NCBI GenBank assembly: GCA_947462815.1
Contig: CANHQR010000008.1
Span: 1-64,000 of the forward strand
From: Pseudobdellovibrionaceae bacterium
GTDB taxonomy: Bacteria > Bdellovibrionota > Bdellovibrionia > Bdellovibrionales > JAMPXM01
Direction: 5' to 3'
DNA length: 64,000 nucleotides
Positions 35,012 through 44,224 of the stretch are shown one piece after another (within the stretch, counting starts at the first letter, position 1; every line of letters starts with the position of its first letter). Under the pieces are notes generated by a model, which did not search any database, was not told the origin of the DNA, and worked only from the letters and a program-made list of their open reading frames with translations. A program made the translations under genes and the position numbers.

Positions 35012-38000
35012 ATGAAGGCACCCGAAAGTTCTGCCGACAAGCCTCAAGATCGAAACATCGAGCTGTGGGGCGTGAAGCAAAACAATCTGAAGAACATCGA
35101 CGTGAAGATCCCGCTGGGGTCTTTCACGGTCGTTTGCGGACCGAGCGGCTCGGGTAAGTCATCATTAGCTTTTCAAACCTTGTACGCCGAGGGTCAACGT
35201 CGCTACATCGAATCTCTTTCAAGCTATGCCCGACAGTTTTTGGGTAAAGCTCCCAAACCCGATGTGGAGGGGGTGCGCAATATCCCGCCCGCAATCGCGA
35301 TCGAACAAAAAAATACGGTGAAGACTTCGCGCTCGACAGTAGGAACTTCTACGGAAGTGATCGATTATCTTCGACTGCTCTTTGAGAAAGTGGGACTGCC
35401 CCACTGCCCGTCTTACAATTTCAGGATTCAAAAAGAGTCGCCGACAGAGGCCACGCGACAAGTACTTGAAAAACTACAAGGCCAACGCGGCTACATCCTC
35501 TCGCCGATCCTCGCCCATGAAGATCGAGCGGATGCCCAAGTCTTACTTCATGCCTTACTTCAAGACGGATACTCAAGACTGCTGGTACCGAACAAGAAGG
35601 CTCCGAAGTCCGCGGCCCTTTCCAAAAGCTCCAGGAAGTCGGCCACCAAGACCACCTCCAAAAAGGTCGCCAGTCGCAAGTCTACAGCTGCGGAAGATTC
35701 GGAGCCCAACTCCGAACTCGAGGGCACGGATGGAATGGGTCATTCACTTTCGCAGTTGGTGGCCACAGCCTCGGTTGGACTTCCCATGTGCCAACCCGAG
35801 GTGGCTCCGCCGGACTTTGAAATTGTCGAACTCAAACCGACGGACACTCCGAAAGTTATTCCATCTCAAGATTTCTATATCGTTGTCGATCGCGTCGCAT
35901 TTCGCGAAGAAGACGCTGGACGCATCGCCGATTCGGTTCAACAGGCCTACGCCGCTTCTCTGAAATACAATCCCGGTTTGTCGGCAGGCCAGGTGGAGTT
36001 CCGCGACACGACGGGAAAGCGTTTGGTCTTGAGTGAGGATCTCCGCTGCCAGCAATGCGGATTCACCTTCCCCACTCCCAGCACGGCGCTCTTTAGTTTC
36101 AATTCGCCGATCGGGGCCTGTGCGGCCTGCAACGGATTTGGAAACCGGCTGGAGCTCGATGAAGCGAAGATCATTCCCAACCCTCAACTGACCCTCAAAG
36201 AAGGCGCCTTGAGCCCTTTCTCAATGCCCTCAGCCGCCTACGATCGGCGACAACTTTTTGATTACTGCAAGAAGACCGGCATCGACGTGAATGTACCCTG
36301 GCTAAGACTGCCTCAGCTTCAACGCGAAAAAATTTGGAATGGCGACGGCAAGTGGTACGGCGTCCAGGGTTTCTTTGAGTATCTTGAGACCAAAAAATAC
36401 AAGATGCACGTGCGCGTGTTTCTTTCGCGCTTTAAGTCGCCGCTTCCTTGTCACACGTGTCGCGGCTCGCGCCTCAAGCCCGAAGTGGCCCTGTTTCGCG
36501 TCGGGGGCAAGTCGCTGGATGAATTGTCACGACTTACGCTCGGCGAACTGAACAACTTCATCAGCCAGCTGAAGCTGAGTAAGATGGAAACTGAATTGGC
36601 GGGAGAAGTCTTCCGTCAGCTGTCATCGCGGTTGCAATTTCTCGTCGAAGTCGGCGTCGAATACCTGACTCTAGACCGTCCGACCAAGACTCTAAGTGGC
36701 GGCGAATACCAGCGTCTGAATTTGGCAAAACAGTTGGGCATGGGTCTGTCGCAGACTCTCTATGTCCTGGATGAACCGACGGTTGGTCTTCATCCCCGTG
36801 ACAACGATCGACTCATCGGCATCCTCAAGAAGCTCAATGCCCTCGGCAACACTCTCGTGGTGGTCGAACACGATCACGATGTCATTCAAAATTCAGATCG
36901 CGTCATTGAGATGGGTCCCGGATCAGGTCATCTCGGTGGCGAAGTCGTATTTGCGGGCGATCGATCGGCCTTTCTCCAATCTGATCTGTCGATCACGGCG
37001 GCTTACCTCGGAAACAAGAAGCCCAACACGAATCCCCGACCGCGCAAGACACTCATTGAGGATCATCGCTACGCCCTGACACTCAAGGGCGCCCGAGGAC
37101 ACAATCTCAAAAAGATCGACGTGAAGTTCCCCCTCAATCGTCTTGTCACCGTCACCGGTGTCAGCGGGTCGGGCAAGTCTACGCTGGTCGCACAGACTCT
37201 CTACCCCGCCATCGCTCAAGCTCTGCGAATCGAGTACTTGCCGGGCCAGGCCTATGATGAGCTGGAGGGCCTCGAACACGTGCATGGCGTGATGTTCTTG
37301 GATCAGTCTCCGATCGGCAAAACGGCTCGTTCGAGCCCGGTGACTTACCTGAAGATTTTCGATGGAGTCCGAAATGTCATGGCTGCCACACCGGATGCGA
37401 AGCTGCGTGGCTATACGCCGGGTACCTTCTCCTTGAACGTCGACGGCGGACGCTGTCCGGTCTGTAAGGGTTTGGGAGTCGAAGTCATCGATATGATGTT
37501 TATGGATGACGTGACCTTGGTTTGCGATGCTTGCGACGGAAAAAAATATCGTCGGGAGATTCTCGAGGTCACGTACAAGAATAAAAACATCCATCAGATT
37601 CTCGAAATGACGGTGGATGAGGCCATGGAGTTTTTCGTCGCCCATCCACCCATTCGCAAGCCGCTCAGCTTTTTGCGCGAAGTGGGTTTGGGCTACTTAC
37701 GCCTAGGGCAGAGCGCGAGCACACTTTCCGGCGGCGAATCACAGCGCCTGAAGATTGCGCGTGAGTTCATCGGCGCACAACAACGTCACACGCTTTACAT
37801 CCTTGATGAGCCGACGACGGGATTGCACTTTCGAGAAATTGAACTGCTGATGTCCGTATTGCACAGACTGGTTGAATCGGGCGGCAGCGTGATTCTCATC
37901 GAGCACAACCTCGACGTCATTCGCGCCAGTGATTGGATCATCGATCTCGGGCCTGAGGCTGGAAGCGGCGGCGGGCAGATCGTCGCTCAAGGACCTCCGG

Positions 38001-38077
38001 AGGCCTTACTGAAGTCGCCGAAGAGCCTGACGGGTCAGTACCTTCGCCGATATCTCAAAGGAGACGCACAACTGTGA
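35012..38077 (+). CDS. uvrA: UvrABC excinuclease subunit A with basic insertion
   Basis: The protein has both ABC-type ATPase halves of UvrA: Walker A VCGPSGSGKSSLAFQTLYAEGQRRY and VTGVSGSGKSTLVAQTLYP, signatures LSGGEYQRLNLAKQ and LSGGESQRLKIARE, and Walker B YVLDEPTVGLHPRD and YILDEPTTGLHFRE. Zinc modules CQQCGF...CAACNGFG and CPVCKGLG...CDACDG are present. It recognises bulky DNA lesions and loads UvrB. In the UvrB-binding region there is a Lys/Ser-rich insertion of about 45 residues (KSSRKSATKTTSKKVASRKS). The usual PHCPxC motif reads PHCPSY, losing one Cys. The ATG at 35012 has GAAGGA at a proper distance; the TTG at 35000 is less likely. It overlaps msbA by four bases. Confidence 0.95.
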   Translation: MKAPESSADKPQDRNIELWGVKQNNLKNIDVKIPLGSFTVVCGPSGSGKSSLAFQTLYAEGQRRYIESLSSYARQFLGKAPKPDVEGVRNIPPAIAIEQKNTVKTSRSTVGTSTEVIDYLRLLFEKVGLPHCPSYNFRIQKESPTEATRQVLEKLQGQRGYILSPILAHEDRADAQVLLHALLQDGYSRLLVPNKKAPKSAALSKSSRKSATKTTSKKVASRKSTAAEDSEPNSELEGTDGMGHSLSQLVATASVGLPMCQPEVAPPDFEIVELKPTDTPKVIPSQDFYIVVDRVAFREEDAGRIADSVQQAYAASLKYNPGLSAGQVEFRDTTGKRLVLSEDLRCQQCGFTFPTPSTALFSFNSPIGACAACNGFGNRLELDEAKIIPNPQLTLKEGALSPFSMPSAAYDRRQLFDYCKKTGIDVNVPWLRLPQLQREKIWNGDGKWYGVQGFFEYLETKKYKMHVRVFLSRFKSPLPCHTCRGSRLKPEVALFRVGGKSLDELSRLTLGELNNFISQLKLSKMETELAGEVFRQLSSRLQFLVEVGVEYLTLDRPTKTLSGGEYQRLNLAKQLGMGLSQTLYVLDEPTVGLHPRDNDRLIGILKKLNALGNTLVVVEHDHDVIQNSDRVIEMGPGSGHLGGEVVFAGDRSAFLQSDLSITAAYLGNKKPNTNPRPRKTLIEDHRYALTLKGARGHNLKKIDVKFPLNRLVTVTGVSGSGKSTLVAQTLYPAIAQALRIEYLPGQAYDELEGLEHVHGVMFLDQSPIGKTARSSPVTYLKIFDGVRNVMAATPDAKLRGYTPGTFSLNVDGGRCPVCKGLGVEVIDMMFMDDVTLVCDACDGKKYRREILEVTYKNKNIHQILEMTVDEAMEFFVAHPPIRKPLSFLREVGLGYLRLGQSASTLSGGESQRLKIAREFIGAQQRHTLYILDEPTTGLHFREIELLMSVLHRLVESGGSVILIEHNLDVIRASDWIIDLGPEAGSGGGQIVAQGPPEALLKSPKSLTGQYLRRYLKGDAQL

Positions 38078-39843
38078 ATCGAGTTCTCGCCACCTTGGGA
38101 AAGATTTGGCCTTACGTTCGCCCTTACAGATCGAAGCTGCTCCTCGCTTTCTTCTTTGGCGGCATCATCAGTCTCTGCAATGCCGCGCTTCCCGTTCTGG
38201 GTAAGTTACTCTTTCAGAATGTTTTCGAGGAAAAAAACTCAATCATCGCCCTTGGGCCTTGGCAGTTTTCTGTTTGGATTTTGCCTCTCGCCTTCCCTGT
38301 TCTTTATCTCGTTTGGGGTGCTGCTCGATACGTCCACTACCGAACACTGATCATGATCAACGAACGCGTGGTGGGCGATGTTCGTCGATCGTGCGTTGAA
38401 CAGGCTTTAAGGCTGAACCTCTCTTTTCATGCCAAGTTTGATTCGGGATCCGGTGGACTCATGAGCCGCATCCTCAACGACACACAGGTTCTGCAAACTG
38501 GCCTGAACTTTTTCGGCGATGTCTTGCGAGAGCCGTTGATTGCTCTGGCACTGCTGGGCTGGATGCTGTGGCTGGATTGGAAGCTCACACTTGGTCTTCT
38601 AGCTTTTCTGCCGATTTTTGTGGTGATTACAAAGCAAGTCTCGAGATCCCTGCGCAAATATGGGCACGCTTCACGAGAGGCGATGGAATCCGTAACCGCC
38701 GATATTAAAGAGAACTTGGACGGCGTTCGGGTGATCCAATCTTTCGGCCTTGAAGAGTCCATGGCGGCACGTTTGCGACGCTCGATGGACAACTATCTCG
38801 CGCAGCGAAAGCAGATTGTCGCACGCGAAGAGGCCGTCAGTCCGATCAACGAGTTTTTGGCGTCGATCTTGGTGATGGGCCTGTTGATCTGGGTCATTCA
38901 ACAAGTCTTTGGAGGACAAAGCTCTGGATCCGATTTTATTTCTTTTCTGATCGCGGCCGGACAAATTCAGAACCCCATCAAGCGCCTGCAAGAATCCTTT
39001 GTGCGCGTCCAACAAACCCTCGTCGTGAGCGAACGCATTTTTGGTTTGATCGACAGCACGGATCGAGTTCGTCAGTCGCCTTCGCCGCGCTCGTTTCCGA
39101 CGGATTGGCAGAGGATCAAGTTTGACCGGGTGAGTTTCAGTTACGGCAACGAGCCGGTACTTCGGGACGTGAGCCTCGAAGTGAAGCGTGGTGAAGTGGT
39201 TGCCCTGGTCGGGTCCAGCGGTTCCGGTAAGTCGACGCTCGTGAATCTTCTGGAGCGTTTCTACGATCCGACCTCAGGCACAATCTCGATTGATGACGTG
39301 CCCCTCAATGAACTCAAACTTCATGAGCTTCGCTCGCGGATCGCTCTCGTCACCCAAGACGTCTTCTTGTTCCGCGATAGCATTGAGGCCAACATCCGCG
39401 CCGGCAAAGGCAATCCCGATTTGGGCGATCGAGACGCGGTCCTCCGGGCCGCGCAACATGCCCACGCTCATGATTTCGTCTCGCGAATCCCGCAAGACTA
39501 TAGTGCTCAGGTTGGCGAACGCGGCGGACTGCTCTCCGGAGGTGAAAAGCAGCGCATCAGCATTGCGCGTGCATTTTTTAAAGATGCTCCCATTTTGATT
39601 CTCGATGAAGCGACCAGCGCCCTCGACAGCGTCAGCGAAATGGAAGTGCAAAAGGGACTCAATGAGCTGATGGAGGGACGCACGGTCTTTGTGATCGCCC
39701 ATCGCCTCTCCACGATTCGCGGCGCGGATCGAATCGTGGTGCTCAAACAAGGACAGGTTGTGGAAGTGGGTCGACACGAGGACTTACTGGCTCGCCAAGG
39801 CGAGTATTTTCGATTCCATCAGATTCAAGCGAGTGCCGAGTAG
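38074..39843 (+). CDS. msbA: MsbA-like lipid A/multidrug ABC exporter
   Basis: A half-transporter of 589 residues: an ABC transmembrane domain (about residues 15-310, six helices) is fused to an ATPase with Walker A GSSGSGKSTLVNLLERFYDP, Q-loop VTQDVFLF, signature LLSGGEKQRISIARAFF, Walker B PILILDEATSALDS and the H-loop IAHRLSTI. The layout and the start YVRPYRSKLLLAFFFGG fit MsbA, which flips lipid A-core across the inner membrane; a drug exporter of the same type cannot be excluded. The GTG start overlaps the uvrA stop (GTGA) and has AAAGGAGA upstream, so the two genes are translationally coupled. That is an odd pairing functionally. The next gene begins after 209 bases. Confidence 0.85.
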   Translation: MNRVLATLGKIWPYVRPYRSKLLLAFFFGGIISLCNAALPVLGKLLFQNVFEEKNSIIALGPWQFSVWILPLAFPVLYLVWGAARYVHYRTLIMINERVVGDVRRSCVEQALRLNLSFHAKFDSGSGGLMSRILNDTQVLQTGLNFFGDVLREPLIALALLGWMLWLDWKLTLGLLAFLPIFVVITKQVSRSLRKYGHASREAMESVTADIKENLDGVRVIQSFGLEESMAARLRRSMDNYLAQRKQIVAREEAVSPINEFLASILVMGLLIWVIQQVFGGQSSGSDFISFLIAAGQIQNPIKRLQESFVRVQQTLVVSERIFGLIDSTDRVRQSPSPRSFPTDWQRIKFDRVSFSYGNEPVLRDVSLEVKRGEVVALVGSSGSGKSTLVNLLERFYDPTSGTISIDDVPLNELKLHELRSRIALVTQDVFLFRDSIEANIRAGKGNPDLGDRDAVLRAAQHAHAHDFVSRIPQDYSAQVGERGGLLSGGEKQRISIARAFFKDAPILILDEATSALDSVSEMEVQKGLNELMEGRTVFVIAHRLSTIRGADRIVVLKQGQVVEVGRHEDLLARQGEYFRFHQIQASAE

Positions 39844-39846
39844 GCT

Positions 39847-39863
39847 CGGCTCAAAACGAGACA
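39847..39863. promoter_or_regulatory. Motif copy upstream of enhancer-binding protein (site D)
   Basis: CGGCTCAAAACGAGACA matches TGTCTCA-N3-TGAGACA at five and six of seven arm positions. It lies just after msbA and about 190 bases before the ATG of the sigma-54 regulator, so that regulator could be controlled by the motif or bind it itself. Confidence 0.45.
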
Positions 39864-40052
39864 GCATCAGCTTGCAAGCCGACGAGGTGGCCCCAGACGC
39901 TCGACCTAGGTCGCAACAATTTCGACATCCCCTCAAGCCCGTCCAAACTTTAGCCGACAAGATTTTGGACACGTCTGCTTGAAATCTCGACATTCAGATC
40001 GAGTTTTCGATGGATGTTGTCGGAACGGGCCGCAAAGCCGGGGAGTCGTCTG

Positions 40053-41603
40053 ATGATTAATTGGGATGAGTTTGACCATATTCACGTCATTCGCAAGCTC
40101 AAGCATATTCTCGCCTCATGGTGGAATGTCGACACCGTATTCACCGACGAGCGCGGCTATTTGAAGGGCTTCGATAAAGCGAAGCTCAACTTCGTCAATC
40201 CAGGCGTTGCTCATCTTCTGCAGAAGGATGCAGCTCTGGATGATTTAGCTGAAACAGTTTCGAAGACGCTCGAGGACCTTCGCCTCTCCGAGAACCGCTA
40301 CTCGGTTCGCAAGTGGGACTTGGCGGGCTTCGACGTCGGCGTGTTTCCGATCTGGATCGACAATGATCTTGTCGGCGCCGTGGTGAGTCTCGGATTTTTC
40401 AAAGAAGGCGGCCCCCAACGCGTGGCTGAAGTTCGCGAGCGTCTCGCAGCCTTTGGTACGAGCAACGATGTGATCGAAGTGTCGCTTGCCAAGATGCGCG
40501 TACTCGACGAAGAGGATCGCTCAAAGTTCGTCTCACTCGTCGAGCTGACTTCGCAAGAGATCGTCACCTTGCATCTGGAAATCACACAGCGCGAAGACCG
40601 CATTCGCGAACTCAACAAAGAGTTGGGCAGCCGGTACAAGTACGACTCGATGATCGGTAAGTCCAAGCCAATGCAGGCCCTCTACTCGCTGCTCGATAAG
40701 ATTCAAAACGCCGACTCCACAGTTCTGGTTCAAGGGGAAAACGGTACAGGTAAGGAATTGATCGCGAAGGCGATCCACTTCAACTCGGCTCGAAAAGACA
40801 AGCCGTTTATGATCGCCAACTGCGGTGCCATTCCTGAAGGTCTTCTTGAGTCCGAGCTCTTTGGTCACATGAAAGGATCGTTCACCGGCGCGATCGCCAA
40901 TAAAAAGGGCTTGTTCGAGGCCGCACATAGCGGAACTTTCTTCCTCGATGAAATCGGGGAGATGCCGGCGACCATGCAGGTGCGACTCTTGCGAGTTCTT
41001 CAAGAGGGGACCTTCACGCCAGTGGGTTCGACGGAGCAACGCAAAGTCGATGTGCGAGTGATCGCAGCGACAAACCGCAACCTCCGCGAGATGGTCGATG
41101 CGGGAACATTCCGCGAAGACTTGTACTATCGATTGAACGTCATCAACATCCGCGTGCCGCCGCTTCGCGAGCGCAAAGAAGATATTCCGTTGCTCGCTGA
41201 ACACTTCCTGGTTAAGGAGTCAGAAAAAGGCGGACCTAAGAAGATGCTGACCAAGCGTGCTCTCGAGAAGCTGTATGACTATGTTTGGCCGGGTAACGTC
41301 CGCGAATTGCAAAACGAAATTGAGCGAATCGTGGTGTTGTCAGGAACCGAAACCAAACTGACCGCCGATATGCTCTCCCCGAAGATTCTGGAGATCGGCG
41401 AGAAGTCGAAGGTGCAAGGCGCGCGCGTGCACGGAAAGCTCAAGGACGCTCTCGAGGAACTCGAGCGCGAGATGATCAAAGAAGGTTTACGCCGAACCGG
41501 CTGGAATAAATCCAAACTCGCCAAAGAGTTGGGAATCAGCCGCGCTGGTCTGATTATGAAAGTTGAAAAGTACGGACTCGATAAGCGCCGCTTGGCGAAG
41601 TAA
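40053..41603 (+). CDS. Sigma-54 dependent transcriptional activator (EBP)
   Basis: The 516-residue protein has an N-terminal sensory domain of about 190 residues (FTDERGYLKGF...VGVFPIWIDNDLVGAVVSLGFF), possibly PocR- or GAF-like, with no receiver Asp pocket. A short coiled coil (LEITQREDRIRELNKELG) links it to the AAA+ domain: Walker A GENGTGKE at 228-235, loop GSFTGA (a variant of GAFTGA) at 275-280, Walker B FFLDEIGEMP, and the arginine finger REDLYYRLNV. A Fis-type HTH ends the protein (NKSKLAKELGISRAGLIMKV). It activates sigma-54 RNA polymerase in response to an unknown signal. GGGGAG eight bases before ATG 40053 sets the start; the track start at 40014 is too early. A degenerate ATPase-like gene follows. 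Confidence 0.95.
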   Translation: MINWDEFDHIHVIRKLKHILASWWNVDTVFTDERGYLKGFDKAKLNFVNPGVAHLLQKDAALDDLAETVSKTLEDLRLSENRYSVRKWDLAGFDVGVFPIWIDNDLVGAVVSLGFFKEGGPQRVAEVRERLAAFGTSNDVIEVSLAKMRVLDEEDRSKFVSLVELTSQEIVTLHLEITQREDRIRELNKELGSRYKYDSMIGKSKPMQALYSLLDKIQNADSTVLVQGENGTGKELIAKAIHFNSARKDKPFMIANCGAIPEGLLESELFGHMKGSFTGAIANKKGLFEAAHSGTFFLDEIGEMPATMQVRLLRVLQEGTFTPVGSTEQRKVDVRVIAATNRNLREMVDAGTFREDLYYRLNVINIRVPPLRERKEDIPLLAEHFLVKESEKGGPKKMLTKRALEKLYDYVWPGNVRELQNEIERIVVLSGTETKLTADMLSPKILEIGEKSKVQGARVHGKLKDALEELEREMIKEGLRRTGWNKSKLAKELGISRAGLIMKVEKYGLDKRRLAK

Positions 41604-41970
41604 GAGTCGGGCTGAGAGAATTAAAGCCCAGGTCGCGGCCCACGGCGATGCAGATGCATCGCCGTTGGTCGTTGAGGCGAGGCCCTCATGGCGTCTCGAC
41701 ACCCAAGAGACGAACTCGCCCGCAACGCAACACTCTGTAATTCCTGCGGATTCGCCTTCAATTCAGACAGCTGCGCCCGGCCATGTAAAGGCATCAAAGC
41801 CTTGTAACTCCACGTGTTTTGAGAACGCAGCGATCGAACTTCCCGTGGCACAGGCATTGTAGGTCGGTTGGCTACGACAGTGAGCCTTCAGTCGAAAGAG
41901 ACTGAATCGACACCGTGTTGGGCTTTTTCCGACCGGCTTCGCAAACGGCCGCCGCGAGGGAGAAGTTCAA
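41604..41970. other. Intergenic region with hairpins
   Basis: The region holds a perfect 10-bp stem ACGGCGATGC-agat-GCATCGCCGT at 41642-41665 (no T-run; perhaps the end of the activator transcript). Next are CGTCTC...GAGACG near 41692-41712 and TTCAGTC-gaaaga-GACTGAA near 41887-41907. TGGCAC-AGGCA-TTGT at 41846-41860 resembles a sigma-54 promoter but has GT in place of the essential GC. No gene is seen. Confidence 0.5.
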
Positions 41971-43092
41971 ATGGATCGCACACCCTGGAGTCCGGACAGC
42001 TCCGACCTTGTGCTGAGGGTGACTCGCCTCACTGAGAGGCTCTTCGCTTGCCATTTGACCTTCATGTCTCTTGAGCAGTTTCAAGCCTCAGCCGCGGAGC
42101 TTGGCTATCACACTCAGGATTTGATTTTTCTATCGGCTCAAAACTTTGATGCTCCTCGATTCTTGCGATCCTCGGTCAGTGGTCGCATAGCGTTTCCGCT
42201 TGTTCCGGGCGGACTCAACACACAGCCCGTTGAAACATCGATCGTGGCATCGCCACTGACCCACTTTCCGACACTTCCAACGGTTTACGCCGTCGCCCAA
42301 ATTGAAGGACTCGCGGCCTCCGACGATCAACGACTTGCGCTGATCTCTGATTTTCTGCACTTTGCGACCGAGGCGCATCGGGAAACTCTCCGTCAGACGA
42401 TGACCAGCGAAGGCCCCACTTCATCAACGAGCTACACCGCCGTCTCGGCGCCTCTTCCATCCAAGGTGATTCGACTGTTTCCACGCCTCGAGGAACGGAC
42501 CAACTGGATCGCTGTCGATGAGCCGCGCACCGACCTGCCCACACTCGAAAACAAGCTCAGTTTGGACCGACCGATTTTGTTTGTCAGTCCTCCTCAGTTC
42601 CCTGTTGAGCGAGCCGCCGTCGAGATCTTCAACCGCTCCAGATTGTGGTTTTTTGTAAGTATCGGCGACTTGCAACCCGACGCGCTTCAATCCACGCGCA
42701 GTCTTCGCGAACTGGGACGCATGTGTATTTATGTTCCTGATGTCCGTCGCCTCAGCCTTGATCAGCAGCGTGTGTTGATCGAATCCCTCAATGATCCCAG
42801 TGACGATGGACCGCGTTTGATCGCATGTGCGCCGGAAGAGGTCACCGATCTGGTTGACCAGGGCACACTGCTCGCCGAGTTGGCTGATCTTTGCCTGCAA
42901 GTCGAAGTGAATCCCACTCTGCGAGCACTTGGGCCAGACCACAGTCCAGTGATTCGATCATTGATCAACTCGATCGAAGCCGCCGAAGAACGCCGCACAG
43001 CCTCTGCGGACTCCGAAGAGCTGGAGGGCGGAAGGCTCATTCGACTCTTCAAGAGCTTCGATTCAGACGAAGACAATCCGACGCTTCACTGA
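41971..43092 (+). CDS. Degenerate AAA+ (enhancer-binding-protein-like) protein
   Basis: I do not know a named family, but residues about 199-335 align by eye with the AAA+ domain of sigma-54 activators in order. RPILFVSPPQFPVERAAVEIFNRS stands where the Walker A strand-loop-helix and AIHxxS would be, without G-x-x-G-x-G-K. FVSIGDLQPDAL parallels F-x-x-x-N-C-A-A-L. MCIYVPDVRRLSLDQQRVLIESL parallels Walker B (LFLDEIGELSLxxQ), with Asp-Glu replaced. RLIACAPEEVTDLVDQGTLLAELA parallels RxIAATNxDLxxxVxxGxFRxDL. The GAFTGA segment and the HTH are missing. So it cannot hydrolyse ATP or contact sigma-54 in the usual way. AGGGAGAAG precedes the ATG. It follows the true activator after 367 bases and may modulate it. 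Confidence 0.6.
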   Translation: MDRTPWSPDSSDLVLRVTRLTERLFACHLTFMSLEQFQASAAELGYHTQDLIFLSAQNFDAPRFLRSSVSGRIAFPLVPGGLNTQPVETSIVASPLTHFPTLPTVYAVAQIEGLAASDDQRLALISDFLHFATEAHRETLRQTMTSEGPTSSTSYTAVSAPLPSKVIRLFPRLEERTNWIAVDEPRTDLPTLENKLSLDRPILFVSPPQFPVERAAVEIFNRSRLWFFVSIGDLQPDALQSTRSLRELGRMCIYVPDVRRLSLDQQRVLIESLNDPSDDGPRLIACAPEEVTDLVDQGTLLAELADLCLQVEVNPTLRALGPDHSPVIRSLINSIEAAEERRTASADSEELEGGRLIRLFKSFDSDEDNPTLH

Positions 43093-43141
43093 GCCACACT
43101 CCCCCGTTGATTCTTGACCCACAAAGCGATCAAAATCAGCT

Positions 43142-44224
43142 ATGGCCAACACCACTCCACGGATCGCATCCGAACTCGATATTTCTGCCTTCCTGGCTAG
43201 CGCCCTCGGCGCTGGCCAGTTTCAACTCCATCCCCTGGCCGGCGATGCATCGGCGCGACGATACTTCCGCGTCGTGGCGCATGATGAATCCTTCGTCTTG
43301 ATGCAGTGGGAGCCTTTCGTCGATGATGGTCGCTACCCCTTCTTGAACGTCCGACAACACTTTGAGCGTCACGGTGTTCAGGTCCCCAGCGTGATCGCTC
43401 TCAAGCCCGAATTCGGCTTGGTGCTGCTCGAGGATTTGGGCGACCTAACCTTGGAGAGGAAGTTCTGGGAAAGTCAGAGTACTTCACATTCTCTCATTTA
43501 CTACGAAGCTACCATCGACGAGCTTCTGAAAATTCACTATGACTGCACGCTCGATCGCGGGAATTGCGTCGCCTTCGGAGTCGAGTTCGACGTGGCCAAG
43601 CTGCTCTGGGAGATGAATTACGGCCGCCAGCATCTGCTGCACGGGCTCGCTCATCTAACCCTGTCCGAACAGGAGGAGAGCTGTCTCTCGGAGAATTTCC
43701 AGAAAATCTGCGAGCGCATTGCCGCTGAGCCAAAATTTATTGCCCATCGAGATTACCACTCTCGCAACGTCATGATTAAACTGGGCAAAGTTCGGGTGAT
43801 CGATTTTCAAGATGCGCGCCTCGGCGCCATTCAATATGATCTCGTTAGCCTGTTGCGCGACTCCTACGTCAATCTCGACGAAGAAACTGCACGACGCCTG
43901 ATCGATCGCTACATCGATGGCCGAGATCAAAAAGCGAGATCTTACGATGGGCGTTTACTTGACCTTTCGTTGGAAAAATTCGATTTGATCTACGAGGTGC
44001 AAACCGTGCAGCGATGCTTCAAAGCCTGCGGGAGCTTCGCGAGCTTCTATATGCTCCGCAAAGATACTCGCTATCTGAAGTACTTGCCGCAAACCTTGCG
44101 TACAGTTCGCTCAGCTCTACAAAAGCTTCCTGAGTATTCCGGATTCCTTAGTGTGCTGGAAGATCGCGGAGTATTTGACCGAGATTTTGCCAAAGAGATC
44201 GCGCAGTCGCAGGAGACGCCTTGA
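43142..44224 (+). CDS. amgK: N-acetylmuramate/N-acetylglucosamine kinase AmgK
   Basis: A 360-residue kinase of the aminoglycoside phosphotransferase fold. The start LHPLAGDASARRYFRV is the AmgK-type ATP-binding strand, FLNVRQHFERHGVQVPSVIA follows, and the catalytic loop is IAHRDYHSRNVMI with the metal Asp in VIDFQDARLG. In Pseudomonas, AmgK phosphorylates the anomeric carbon of MurNAc (and GlcNAc) in a recycling route that bypasses MurQ. The stop overlaps the murU start (TTGA), which is the known amgK-murU arrangement. There is no strong ribosome-binding site for ATG 43142. It lies 49 bases after the degenerate activator gene. Confidence 0.9.
   Translation: MANTTPRIASELDISAFLASALGAGQFQLHPLAGDASARRYFRVVAHDESFVLMQWEPFVDDGRYPFLNVRQHFERHGVQVPSVIALKPEFGLVLLEDLGDLTLERKFWESQSTSHSLIYYEATIDELLKIHYDCTLDRGNCVAFGVEFDVAKLLWEMNYGRQHLLHGLAHLTLSEQEESCLSENFQKICERIAAEPKFIAHRDYHSRNVMIKLGKVRVIDFQDARLGAIQYDLVSLLRDSYVNLDEETARRLIDRYIDGRDQKARSYDGRLLDLSLEKFDLIYEVQTVQRCFKACGSFASFYMLRKDTRYLKYLPQTLRTVRSALQKLPEYSGFLSVLEDRGVFDRDFAKEIAQSQETP

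Noticed and set aside
41846-41860. TGGCAC-N5-TTGT as a sigma-54 promoter for the degenerate activator gene
   Set aside because: The essential GC at -12 reads GT; without it I only mention it in the intergenic entry.
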